64,000 nucleotides of DNA from Actinomadura alba (GTDB taxonomy: Bacteria > Actinomycetota > Actinomycetes > Streptosporangiales > Streptosporangiaceae). A program made the position numbers and the translations under genes. Below are positions 52,231 to 60,208 of the stretch, one piece after another (within the stretch, counting starts at the first letter, position 1; each line of letters starts with the position of its first letter). The notes beneath the pieces were generated by a model, which was given only the letters and a program-made list of their open reading frames with translations, did not search any database and was not told the origin of the DNA. The stretch lies in assembly GCF_014323705.1 (NCBI RefSeq), contig NZ_JABVEC010000018.1, positions 62,001 to 126,000 of the forward strand, read 5' to 3'.

Positions 52231-54387
52231 CTAGGCGCCTATTGACGGCAAGGGAATCGGCTCTCGGGGATCGGCGCATTCCGGGGTCGCGCGGAGCAGG
52301 TCCGACTCACTGCGTTCGTGACCGTCCCCGCGATGCTCGAGAGCTCCTCCAGTGTTCCCCGGATCCTCCTTGAGGTACCCGAGGTCCTTCTGGCGGCGCC
52401 CTAGGTCCGTCCCGCGGTGTCCGAGGTCCTTCCCACGGTGCCCGAGGTCCTTTCCACCACGGTGCCCGGTGCCTGGCTCATCCCGCGCCACGCCACCGGG
52501 CACTGGCTCCAGAAACTCCAGATCCAGGCGTTCCCGGGCATAGATCCGGACGAGTTCGTGCATTCGATAGCGGATCTCGCCATCACCGACGCCGTCCGTC
52601 ATCGCCAGCAAATGGCAGTCAGCCAGGCGGAGCAGCTGCGTCTCCACCTCGTCGGTCTCGTTGCCGGCCAGCAGCGCAGCGGTGGTGGCGGAAAAATCGG
52701 GCGGCGGCAACAAGCTGATCAGCCGGAAGATGCTGCGCGCGGGCGGATCGAGTGCCCAGTAGGCCGTCTCTAGGCGACTCCGGACGTCCAGGTCGGCAAA
52801 GGAGAGGACGTCGAGCCGTCCCCGCGGGTCCTGAAGCCGCGCCACCAGCTTCGCGATCGGCCAGCTGCGCATGCCCGCCAACCGCGAGCCGACGCAACGG
52901 AGCGCGAGCGGAAGCCCGGCGCAAAGACGGGCAGCCTGTTCCGCTTCGCGGACCATGGGCCCCGAATGCCCCCGCCCGCTCACGGTCACGAGGAGCCGCA
53001 CCGCCTCGTCCTCGTCCATCTCCTCAAGCTCAAGGTGCCGCACTCCAGGCAGGCTGTACAAGCCCGAGCGGCTGGTGACGATGACCGCGCAGTTCGGCGA
53101 GGCCGGAAGCAGCGGCTTCACCTGGGCCGGCGAATGCGCGTTGTCCAGGACGACGAGCACCCGCCTGCCCATGCACCAGGTGCGGAAGAGCTTGCTCCGC
53201 TCCTGAATGCTCTCGGGAATCTCCGACGGAGGAATGCCGATCGCCCGGGCGAAGTCCTCCAGGACCCGATAGGGGTCGGCCGGGTGCTTCGACGTGCCCC
53301 GCAGGTCGGCATAGAGCTGCCCGTCTGGAAACTCGGCCCGCTCGGCATGTCCCGCGCGCAACGCGAGCGCGGTCTTCCCGACACCGGGCATTCCAGAGAT
53401 GCAAACGGCGCGTACAGCGGTGCTCTCCTCGTCGGGGCGCACCAGGTATTGATGTACCCGCTCCAGGACACTCTTCCTGCCCACGAAATCGTAGATGTCG
53501 GGGGGCAGCTGGGCGGGTACCAAGAGCGTCTCAAAACGTCCAGGAGCAGGCCCGGAGGGAGAGTCGGGGGTGGTGGACGGAGCGACAGTCGAGGACGCGG
53601 ATACCGCGGTCCGCACCGTGGCGTTCTTCTCCGCGACATCGGAACTCAGCAGGTTCTGGTGTAGCTGCTGCACGGATGTCGACGGCTCCATGCCGAGCTC
53701 GTCGACGAGCATGCGGCGCAACCTCCGGTAGGCCTCCAGCGCCTCGTAGCGGCGGCCCGACTGATGCAACGCCATCATGAGGTGGGCATGAAAGCGTTCG
53801 TTCAGCGGGTGCTCGGAGACCAGCATCTTGAGCTCGCTCACCAGCTGCTGGTGACGTCCGAGTTCGAGGTCGGCCGTGATCCTCAGCTCCAGGGTCCGCA
53901 GGCGCTCCTCCTCAAGCCGCGTCACGTGCGCCGACAGAATCTCCCCGACGGCGACGTCGGTCAGCGCCGGGCCGCGCCACAGTGCCAGTGCTTCGGTGAG
54001 GCGCTCGGCGGCGCGCGCCGGGTCGCCCTCCTCCAATGCCGTCCGGCCCTCATGGGCCAGCCGTTCGAACCGGAGGATGTCGCCCCGTTCCGCCGAGACG
54101 TCGAGCAGGTACCCCGAGACCCGGGTTTGGAGCTGTGCCGATGTGCAACGTTCCAGAAGCTCCTTGCGGAGCTTGTAAATGTAGGTCTGCAGTGTGGTCA
54201 TCGCACTGCTCGGGGGCTCGTCGCCCCACAGCTCGTCGATAAGCTCATCCACCTGCACGAGCTTCCCGCTACGGACGAGCAGGAAGGCGAGAACCTGCCG
54301 TACCTTTGGAGCCGTGGGAGTGAGCTCCAATACCCCGTCGGCGACCCACAATGGGCCCAGAATCCGGAAATGCATACGCTCCGCCAT
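52231..54387 (-). CDS. AfsR-like SARP regulator with NB-ARC domain
   Basis: A 718-residue regulator: SARP DNA-binding domain (about 1-95), BTAD (about 100-250), a linker, then an NB-ARC ATPase with Walker A GMPGVGKTAL near 325, Walker B VLVVLDNAH near 393 and GLPLALR. It lacks the usual TPR array and ends in hydrophilic repeats (KDLGHRG-type). AfsR-type proteins integrate signals through ATP binding. Start is MAERMH at 54387 with weak ribosome site; MHF four codons later is also possible. Likely the upper-level activator of the polyketide genes; located just upstream of the ACP operon in the same direction. Confidence 0.92.
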   Translation of the reverse strand: MAERMHFRILGPLWVADGVLELTPTAPKVRQVLAFLLVRSGKLVQVDELIDELWGDEPPSSAMTTLQTYIYKLRKELLERCTSAQLQTRVSGYLLDVSAERGDILRFERLAHEGRTALEEGDPARAAERLTEALALWRGPALTDVAVGEILSAHVTRLEEERLRTLELRITADLELGRHQQLVSELKMLVSEHPLNERFHAHLMMALHQSGRRYEALEAYRRLRRMLVDELGMEPSTSVQQLHQNLLSSDVAEKNATVRTAVSASSTVAPSTTPDSPSGPAPGRFETLLVPAQLPPDIYDFVGRKSVLERVHQYLVRPDEESTAVRAVCISGMPGVGKTALALRAGHAERAEFPDGQLYADLRGTSKHPADPYRVLEDFARAIGIPPSEIPESIQERSKLFRTWCMGRRVLVVLDNAHSPAQVKPLLPASPNCAVIVTSRSGLYSLPGVRHLELEEMDEDEAVRLLVTVSGRGHSGPMVREAEQAARLCAGLPLALRCVGSRLAGMRSWPIAKLVARLQDPRGRLDVLSFADLDVRSRLETAYWALDPPARSIFRLISLLPPPDFSATTAALLAGNETDEVETQLLRLADCHLLAMTDGVGDGEIRYRMHELVRIYARERLDLEFLEPVPGGVARDEPGTGHRGGKDLGHRGKDLGHRGTDLGRRQKDLGYLKEDPGNTGGALEHRGDGHERSESDLLRATPECADPREPIPLPSIGA
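52377..52462 (-). repeat. 21-bp imperfect tandem repeat in the SARP-NB 3' end
   Basis: Four imperfect copies of a 21-bp unit around CCGAGGTCCTTCCCACGGTG encode (K/T)DLGHRG heptapeptides near the C-terminus. In frame; probably a flexible charged tail. Confidence 0.8.
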
Positions 54388-54897
54388 TCTGCGCTGACGC
54401 TCGATGCACGCTGACCCGTGCCATATGTCGGATTCTCGGCCTTTTTTGTCCGACTCGGGCAATGCGGTAATCGAACACCAGCGCACCGTGAGTCGACCTG
54501 GCCTTGAATCGTCGGACCTCCGCCGGTACGATTTCTCACCCCCTGTAGCCCGAGATAAGGAACCCTTCACTCCGCTCAATTCGCTCCACCCGAGTAGCGC
54601 TCTCTGCCACTACCAGGACGATCACCGCCACACCATGCACAGCCGGGCCTCGCGCGGCACTCGAAGATGACTCGCGTCCCTCTGGAGCCCACGCCGCACG
54701 ACTGCTCCAGTTATGAATCCGCCATTCCCATGTAACAAAAGTCGTACGGGTGATTCCGTTGCGCGAAGCTCCAGGGCTTTCTCCATGTGATCATCCGACT
54801 ACGTTGGGAGAACGTTTGGGGAATTACATATGAATCGAGCGCCGTTCGCTGGCCACATCCGGCCCGCGGCCGTGCGCAAGGATCACCGCATCCTGGG
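54388..54897. other. Intergenic region upstream of the SARP-NB gene
   Basis: About 510 bp without a supportable gene. Short frames here have no ribosome sites and no recognisable motifs. It should contain the SARP-NB promoter and the 3' untranslated end of accC. The part 54700-54840 is AT-richer. No operator or terminator was convincingly seen. Confidence 0.5.
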
Positions 54898-56289
54898 TCA
54901 GGATGGACAGGACGCCCGTCTCGCACCGGTCCGCCGGACTTCGGCCGGCTTCAGATCCCCGACCAGGCCGGTCGTGTGCTTGGCAGCACGGAATGTCGCG
55001 TCTGCCAGCACCTCGCGGAGGAATTCGCGTGTCGTGCTCATCCCCCTGCCCGCCACGCGGAACTCACCGAGGGCGCGATCGGCCCGTTCGATGGCCTGAC
55101 GGCGGTCGGGCGCCCATACTGCCACCTTCGCCAGCAGGGGGTCATAGTCGGCGGTAACTCGAAGTCCCGGGAACCCATGGGTGTCCACTCTGACGAACGG
55201 TCCACCCGGAGCAGAGAACTCCTCGACGACGCCCGGCGTCGGCAGAAAGCCCCGCTCTGGGTCCTCTGCGTTGACGCGGCATTCGATGGACACACCCCTG
55301 GGCGCGATGTCTTCCTGGCGAATCGACAGACCGTAACCGGCGGCAACGCGGAGTTGTTCGCGCACCAAATCCACACCGGTCACCAGCTCCGTCACCGGAT
55401 GTTCGACCTGGATCCGGCAATTGACCTCCATGAGGTAGAAACCCCCGTCCTGGTCGACCAGGAATTCATAGGTTCCGGCTCCCGCATAGTCCAATTCGCG
55501 CGCTGAGTGCACCGCCGCCGCGCAGATCCGGTCGGCCAGCTCACGAGGCAGCCCAGGCGCAGGCGTCTCCTCGAGCAGTTTCTGCCTGCGCCGTTGAACG
55601 GAACAGTCCCGTTCACCGAGCTGTACGACCTCGCCCTCGCCGTCCCCGAGAATCTGCACCTCGATATGCCGGGCATTCTCCAGGTACCGCTCCGCGTACA
55701 ACCTCGCGTCGCCGAACGCCGCTTGGGCACCCGCCCTTGCCTCCAGGAAGGCGCCTGACAGGTCCCTGGGGTCACGCACCACCGTCATGCCGCGGCCGCC
55801 ACCTCCTGCCACCGCCTTGATGATGACCGGGTAGCCGATGGCGGCGGCGACGGACTTGGCCTGGCCGACGGTCTCAAGCGTCTCCGGGCTGCCCGGCAGC
55901 ACGGGCAGCCCCGCTTCCCGGGCAATCTCACGGGCCCGGGCCTTGTCGCCCAGCTTGGCGAGCAGCGACGACGACGGCCCCACGAACGTCAGCCCGGCGG
56001 TCTCGCAAATCTCGGCGAAGTCAGGGTCCTCCGACAGGAACCCGTACCCGGGGTGCACCGCGTCGGCACCCACCTGAAGCGCGGCCGTGATCACGGCCGC
56101 GGCGTTGAGGTAACTGCGCCGGGGAGCGGCGGGCCCGATCCGGACGCATTCGTCGACGAAGCGCGTCACCGCGGACTCACGGTCGGGGTCAGAACAGACG
56201 GCGACGGTACGAATGCCGAGCTCGCGACAGGTACGAGCCACCCGGAGCGCGATCTCCCCCCGGTTGGCGATCAGAACGGTCGAGAACAT
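54898..56289 (-). CDS. accC: Acetyl-CoA carboxylase biotin carboxylase subunit
   Basis: A 463-residue AccC: IANRGEIA start, ATP-grasp loop AGGGGRGM near 163, EMNCRIQVEHPVTE-type active site (VNCRIQVEHP near 290) and RVNAEDP. Carboxylates biotin on AccB using ATP and bicarbonate. With accB and accDA it forms a full, cluster-located heteromeric ACC supplying malonyl-CoA to the type II PKS. Last gene of the ACC operon. Confidence 0.96.
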   Translation of the reverse strand: MFSTVLIANRGEIALRVARTCRELGIRTVAVCSDPDRESAVTRFVDECVRIGPAAPRRSYLNAAAVITAALQVGADAVHPGYGFLSEDPDFAEICETAGLTFVGPSSSLLAKLGDKARAREIAREAGLPVLPGSPETLETVGQAKSVAAAIGYPVIIKAVAGGGGRGMTVVRDPRDLSGAFLEARAGAQAAFGDARLYAERYLENARHIEVQILGDGEGEVVQLGERDCSVQRRRQKLLEETPAPGLPRELADRICAAAVHSARELDYAGAGTYEFLVDQDGGFYLMEVNCRIQVEHPVTELVTGVDLVREQLRVAAGYGLSIRQEDIAPRGVSIECRVNAEDPERGFLPTPGVVEEFSAPGGPFVRVDTHGFPGLRVTADYDPLLAKVAVWAPDRRQAIERADRALGEFRVAGRGMSTTREFLREVLADATFRAAKHTTGLVGDLKPAEVRRTGARRASCPS

Positions 56290-56312
56290 AGGTCTCCTCC
56301 CAAAGCGTGGGG

Positions 56313-56825
56313 TCAGGCGGAAGCCAGCACCAGCAGAGGCTCGCCGTATTCGACCGGAACGGCATCGTTCACCAGCACCTCGACGACGCGGCCGGACCGC
56401 TCCGCGCTGACGGCGTTCATCAGCTTCATCGCCTCTACGATGGCCACCTGCTGACCCTCCTCCACGATGTCGCCGACCTCCACGAACGGCCTGCTTCCCG
56501 GGGAAGGCGCACGGTAAAAGGTGCCCACCAGGGGGGCTTCCACGACGAAGGAATCCCCGGGGCGAGCCGCGTCAGGGGTCTGCGGCGGAGCCGCGCCCGC
56601 AACCGGCACAGGGGCCACATCCGCGACAGGCACAGGCACTGCGGTCGCGTCCAAGGCAGGGGGCGTCACCCGAGCCAAGTCGGGCCACTCGACCTCGATG
56701 CTGGTGTCGCCCCTCTGGAGGCGCACGCTCTTCAGCGGACCGCTCGTGGCGTCGATCAGTTCGACGGTCCGCAGACACAGTTCTTCGAGGGTGTTCTCCG
56801 TACTGCTGGCCGGTTCGTCACTCAT
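56313..56825 (-). CDS. accB: Biotin carboxyl carrier protein
   Basis: A 170-residue BCCP with biotinylation Lys134 in EAMKLMN and the thumb-type segment LVGTFYRAPSPGSRPFVEVG. An Ala/Pro/Val-rich linker (about 53-90) precedes the biotinyl domain. ATG at 56825 has GAGG six nt before; a GTG two codons upstream is possible. Bacterial-type (E. coli-like) BCCP, unlike the fused AccA-type subunit of actinomycete primary metabolism. Confidence 0.95.
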   Translation of the reverse strand: MSDEPASSTENTLEELCLRTVELIDATSGPLKSVRLQRGDTSIEVEWPDLARVTPPALDATAVPVPVADVAPVPVAGAAPPQTPDAARPGDSFVVEAPLVGTFYRAPSPGSRPFVEVGDIVEEGQQVAIVEAMKLMNAVSAERSGRVVEVLVNDAVPVEYGEPLLVLASA

Positions 56826-56832
56826 GTGCACC

Positions 56833-58485
56833 TCAGTCCTTTACGCCGTACGCGGCGAACCGCTCCCGTCTGCGGCCGACCAGTTCGCCCGGGTCGGCCT
56901 CCGACAACTCGTTCAACGTCGTGATGAGCGCATCGCGCAACAACTCGGTCGCGGCCAAGGGGTCCTCGTGCGCTCCATCCGCCGGTTCCGGCACGACGGC
57001 GTCGACGATTCCCTGCGCGAGCAGGTCACGTGCGTCCAGGCGCAGCGCGGCCGCCGCCCGCGGCGCCTCGGCCCGGTCCTTCCAGAGGATGGCCGCACAG
57101 CCCTCAGGACTGATCACCGAGTAGATCGCCCCAGCGAAGGCGAGCACCCGGTCGGCCACCGCCAGCGCGAGCGCGCCGCCGCTGCCGCCCTCGCCGATGA
57201 TCACTGTGACGATCGGCACCGGGAGCCCCGACATCAGGCGAATGTTCTCGGCGATCGCCCAAGCCTGCCCCGCCTCCTCTGCCTCCACCCCCGGATGCGC
57301 CCCCGGCGTGTCGACCAGCGTGACGATCGGCAGCCCGAGTTTGGCGGCCATCCGCATGAGCCGTCCGGCCTTGCGGTAGCCGGCCGGCGAGGCCATCCCG
57401 AAATTGTGTGCGACCCGTTCGGCCGTGTTGCGACCCTTCTGATGGCCGATGACCATCACTGCCCTGCCGTCGAGACGGCCGATGCCCCCCACGATGGCGG
57501 GACAGTCGCCCGAGACCCGGTCGCCGCGCAACTCCTGGAACTCGGCGAGCAACCGGCTGAAATAGTCGATGGTCGTCGGCCGCTGCTGATGCCGCGCCAG
57601 CTCCACCACCTGCCAGGGATCCCGTTCGGGCAGGGCTCCCGCATCGCGGATCAGGCGAGCGGGCGGCGGCGGAGAACCCCCCGCTTCGCGTTTTGCGCCG
57701 ACTCCCGCGCCGAGAACGGAGGCGAGGGCGGGCCGGAGTGCGGCACGCGGGACCACGGCGTCCACGAAGCCTCGCTCCAGCATGAACTCGGCGGTCTGGA
57801 ACCCCTTGGGAAGGGCCTGCTGGATCGTCTGCTGGATCACGCGGGGACCGGCGAAACCCACCCGCGCACCGGGCTCGGCGAAGATGACATCCGGCAACGT
57901 CGCATACGAGGCGGCGACGCCTCCGTAGGTCGGATCCGTGATCAGCGAGATGGTGAGAACGCCCGCCTCGTCCAACTCGGCGAGAGCTTGACTCGCTTTC
58001 ACCATCTGCATCAACGAGAAGGCGCCCTCCTGCATTCGGGCCCCGCCCGATGCGGTGACGAGCAAGAGCGGCGTGCGAGTCCGCAGGGCGGTCCGTGCCG
58101 CCGCTGCCAGGCGCTCCCCCACCCCCACACCGAGGCTGCCTCCCATGAACCGGAAGTCCATGACCGCTGCCACGACCGGATGTCCCTGCAGACTCCCGGT
58201 GACGCAGGTGATCGCCTCCTCGGCCTGGGTGGTCTCGCGCGCACGGCTCAGCCGCTCCGGGTAGGGACACTCGTCCACGAATCCGAGCGGATCGTCGTTC
58301 ACGCTCACATGGCCGAGGGGCATGACGGACTCGGCGTCCAACAGTTGTCCGATGCGCTGCTCGGCGGTGAGCCGAGTATGGGCACCACACCCGGGACACA
58401 CGCGCATGGAGCGTTCGAAGCGTCTGCCGAAGGTCAGCTCGCGGCAATGAAGGCAACCATGCCACTGCTCCACGTCGGCGGTCAT
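56833..58485 (-). CDS. accDA: Fused AccD-AccA carboxyltransferase
   Basis: About 550 residues: AccD-like N-terminal half with a zinc ribbon (Cys11, Cys14, Cys30, Cys33) and TASGGARMQEG; AccA-like C-terminal half with HQKGRN, TLVDTPGAHPG and GEGGSGGALA. Transfers CO2 from biotin to acetyl-CoA. Natural fusions of this kind occur in aromatic polyketide clusters. Start at ATG 58485 puts the zinc finger at the usual distance; GTG 58500 and a TTG at 58611 are alternatives. First gene of the accDA-accB-accC operon. Confidence 0.94.
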   Translation of the reverse strand: MTADVEQWHGCLHCRELTFGRRFERSMRVCPGCGAHTRLTAEQRIGQLLDAESVMPLGHVSVNDDPLGFVDECPYPERLSRARETTQAEEAITCVTGSLQGHPVVAAVMDFRFMGGSLGVGVGERLAAAARTALRTRTPLLLVTASGGARMQEGAFSLMQMVKASQALAELDEAGVLTISLITDPTYGGVAASYATLPDVIFAEPGARVGFAGPRVIQQTIQQALPKGFQTAEFMLERGFVDAVVPRAALRPALASVLGAGVGAKREAGGSPPPPARLIRDAGALPERDPWQVVELARHQQRPTTIDYFSRLLAEFQELRGDRVSGDCPAIVGGIGRLDGRAVMVIGHQKGRNTAERVAHNFGMASPAGYRKAGRLMRMAAKLGLPIVTLVDTPGAHPGVEAEEAGQAWAIAENIRLMSGLPVPIVTVIIGEGGSGGALALAVADRVLAFAGAIYSVISPEGCAAILWKDRAEAPRAAAALRLDARDLLAQGIVDAVVPEPADGAHEDPLAATELLRDALITTLNELSEADPGELVGRRRERFAAYGVKD

Positions 58486-58674
58486 CGTCTGCGGATTCAC
58501 CAGGGCAGAGTGGCCCGGCCGGCTCAACTGCCAATGGAAGACGGCTGGGACAACCGGCAACGGTGGACCGGGTCGCGATACCGGATTCGACGCCTGCCCA
58601 CCGATCTTCAACCGGCCCTTGAGTGCTCTCTGCCATCGTCCACCACGAAGTACGGGCTACCGCTGGAGGACAAG

Positions 58675-58926
58675 ATGGGCGCAAACCTGGGGCGTCGGCT
58701 GTTGAGACACCTCTGGAAAGGCCTGAATTACACCGCCTACGCCGCTGCTTGGATGCCGCCCGTTCCACTTCGGGTCTACCCGGACGCCGAACAAGACGTC
58801 GCCACGACGCCGACGCCGTCTCTGCCGCCGGCTCACCCGGAACGGCTCGTCCCAGACGAGCCGATCAGTGCCGAGGCGGCGTCGTTGTGGATGCAGCTCT
58901 CCGACCTCGGCAAGCCGCCTCGGTAG
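58675..58926 (+). CDS. Small DUF6059-like protein
   Basis: An 83-residue protein: basic amphipathic start (GRRLLRHLWKGLNYTAYAAAW), then PP-rich segment and HPERLVPDEPISAEAASLWMQL. This pattern (LLR.LW.GL..Y, HPERL.PD.PLS) recurs in small proteins next to SARP genes and type II PKS clusters. Function unknown. ATG chosen for GGAGG six nt upstream. Divergent from accDA, convergent with the MarR gene. Confidence 0.75.
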   Translation: MGANLGRRLLRHLWKGLNYTAYAAAWMPPVPLRVYPDAEQDVATTPTPSLPPAHPERLVPDEPISAEAASLWMQLSDLGKPPR

Positions 58927-58933
58927 ATGGAGC

Positions 58934-59422
58934 CTAGGTCCCAATCGCTGTCTGGGACTGTGCGCCGCTCAGGGAGTGCGCGTGGCTGAGCAACGTTTGC
59001 AGAGTCCGCCTCAGCTCAAGATTCTTCCCACTGGCGCTCCCGCCCAAGGGCTCCAGATAGCGGTCCTCAAGCTCCCGCACCTTGGGCGCGGCCGTCTTGA
59101 CCACCTCCACGCCCTTGGGTGTGAGCGCAAGCTGGACGGCCCGTGGGTCGTCCGGGTTGTCGGCCCGCTCCAGGAATCCCGCCTTTTCGAGGGTGCGGGC
59201 CAACCTCGAAACGTACATGGGTTCCAAGCCGCTGAACTGGGCCAGCTGCCGCTGGCTCGGACGGGTACCACCCATCGTGATGGCGTAGAGCGAGGCCACC
59301 ACGGCGTACTGGGCGTGCGTCAGCCCGAGCGGCGCGAGCATGCGGTCCATCGCCACCCGCCACCGCAGCGACAAGTGCCAGAGGAGATAGCCCGTCGGAT
59401 GGGGTTCGGCCGATTGCACCAC
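58934..59422 (-). CDS. MarR-family transcriptional repressor
   Basis: A 162-residue winged-helix MarR regulator: LTHAQYAVVASLYAI, recognition helix RQLAQFSGLEPMYVSRLARTLEK, wing DNPDDPRAVQLALTPKG. MarR proteins release DNA on binding phenolic or quinone ligands. The GTG start at 59422 has no ribosome site; TATAGA lies 6-11 nt before it, suggesting a leaderless mRNA. A copy of the shared operator (59426-59441) overlaps that -10, so autoregulation is expected. Probably governs the operator copies listed elsewhere. Confidence 0.93.
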   Translation of the reverse strand: MVQSAEPHPTGYLLWHLSLRWRVAMDRMLAPLGLTHAQYAVVASLYAITMGGTRPSQRQLAQFSGLEPMYVSRLARTLEKAGFLERADNPDDPRAVQLALTPKGVEVVKTAAPKVRELEDRYLEPLGGSASGKNLELRRTLQTLLSHAHSLSGAQSQTAIGT

Positions 59423-59425
59423 AAC

Positions 59426-59441
59426 AGTCTATATGTTTACT
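59426..59441 (-). promoter_or_regulatory. MarR operator at its own promoter
   Basis: Plus-strand AGTCTATATGTTTACT; minus-strand AGTAAACATATAGACT with TATAGA as -10. Immediately upstream of the MarR start codon. Confidence 0.65.
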
Positions 59442-59481
59442 ACCGAGGCCAGACCTGCTGCGGGACGACGGACGGGCTCGT

Positions 59482-59865
59482 TCACCCGTCAGCCACCGGC
59501 TGTGTCCGGTAGTTCTGCATGGTGGCGATCGTCCCGGCGATGGTGGCGACGGCCAGTCCCACGACCATGAGCCACGCACCGACCATGCCGCTCGCCGGGC
59601 TCGACTCGAAAAGCCTGTCCGATTTGCCGGCAGCGAAGAAGATGATCAGGTTGAACAGCCCGGCGGCCGGGCCGGCGGCCGGCACGCCCCGGCCAGGCAA
59701 GAATGCGACCAGTCCGGCCGCCACCAAGATGGCCACGAGGCCCGGCGGGATCGTCGGGGTGTCCGTCACTCCAGCGATCATCTGGAGCACGAAGCCGATG
59801 GCGCCGACCAGGAGAGCGACCACCGTCAGCTTGCTGCCAGTGGATAGCGTGCCTCGCGAGCTCAT
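59482..59865 (-). CDS. Small four-helix membrane protein
   Basis: A 127-residue protein with four hydrophobic segments (about 12-32, 41-58, 65-78, 92-115) and no known motif. Strong GGAGG ribosome site. Directly upstream of the MarR gene (59 bp) and preceded by its own operator copy, so it may be a target whose product handles the inducer. I do not recognise the family. Confidence 0.75.
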   Translation of the reverse strand: MSSRGTLSTGSKLTVVALLVGAIGFVLQMIAGVTDTPTIPPGLVAILVAAGLVAFLPGRGVPAAGPAAGLFNLIIFFAAGKSDRLFESSPASGMVGAWLMVVGLAVATIAGTIATMQNYRTQPVADG

Positions 59866-59931
59866 CGGACCTCCTTCACTGTCATGGACTCTTCCTGCGT
59901 TACCGCCTCGGTGAACGGCGACAACCCTGTT

Positions 59932-59949
59932 ACTATATACATGGTTACT
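59932..59949 (-). promoter_or_regulatory. MarR-type operator, best palindrome
   Basis: Plus-strand ACTATATACATGGTTACT, part of the imperfect palindrome GTTACTATATACATGGTTAC (14 of 20 positions symmetric). Minus-strand TATAGT gives the -10 for the small membrane protein 67 bp downstream. Confidence 0.65.
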
Positions 59950-59990
59950 GTAAGCATGTTTGATATGTCGACAAGGACTACCGCGCAGAG

Positions 59991-60202
59991 CCGGCTCGGC
60001 CGGGCCGCCAGTCGCTGGCGGACATCGCGCGGTCGATCGCCTATCACAAGGCCCAGCGTCGACGTTCGGTGGCGCGTAGCCCGTCGGCGTCCGCAGTCGC
60101 GGACGTACCCACTCCAGCTGACTGCGGGCAAGAGCGCAACCGATCACCCGGCAAGTCCTTGACGGTGCCCCTGCCAGGCCCGCCCCACGCGGTGACCGGC
60201 TC
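59991..60202 (-). pseudogene. Remnant of a second vanadium haloperoxidase
   Basis: Minus-strand translation of 60143-60202 contains VTAWGGPGRGTVKDLP, nearly identical to VTAWGGPGKGTVRDLP of the intact haloperoxidase. In another frame, 59991-60122 reads SWSGYVRDCG and LGLVIGDRPRDVRQRL, matching the intact C-terminus (WSDWMRDCG, LGPKIGDRAYELVRRH) in the same order. About 62 codons with the vanadate loop are missing between them, and the axial-His part is lost. A decayed paralogue beside the prenyltransferase/mevalonate operon. Confidence 0.8.
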
Positions 60203-60208
60203 GGATTA

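Noticed and set aside
54711..54926. A 71-codon minus-strand frame upstream of the SARP-NB gene
   Set aside because: No ribosome site, no motif, and it overlaps accC; treated as non-coding.
56521..58674. Long plus-strand frame leading into the DUF6059-like gene
   Set aside because: Only the last 83 codons, with their own ribosome site, look real; the rest is antisense to accB and accDA.
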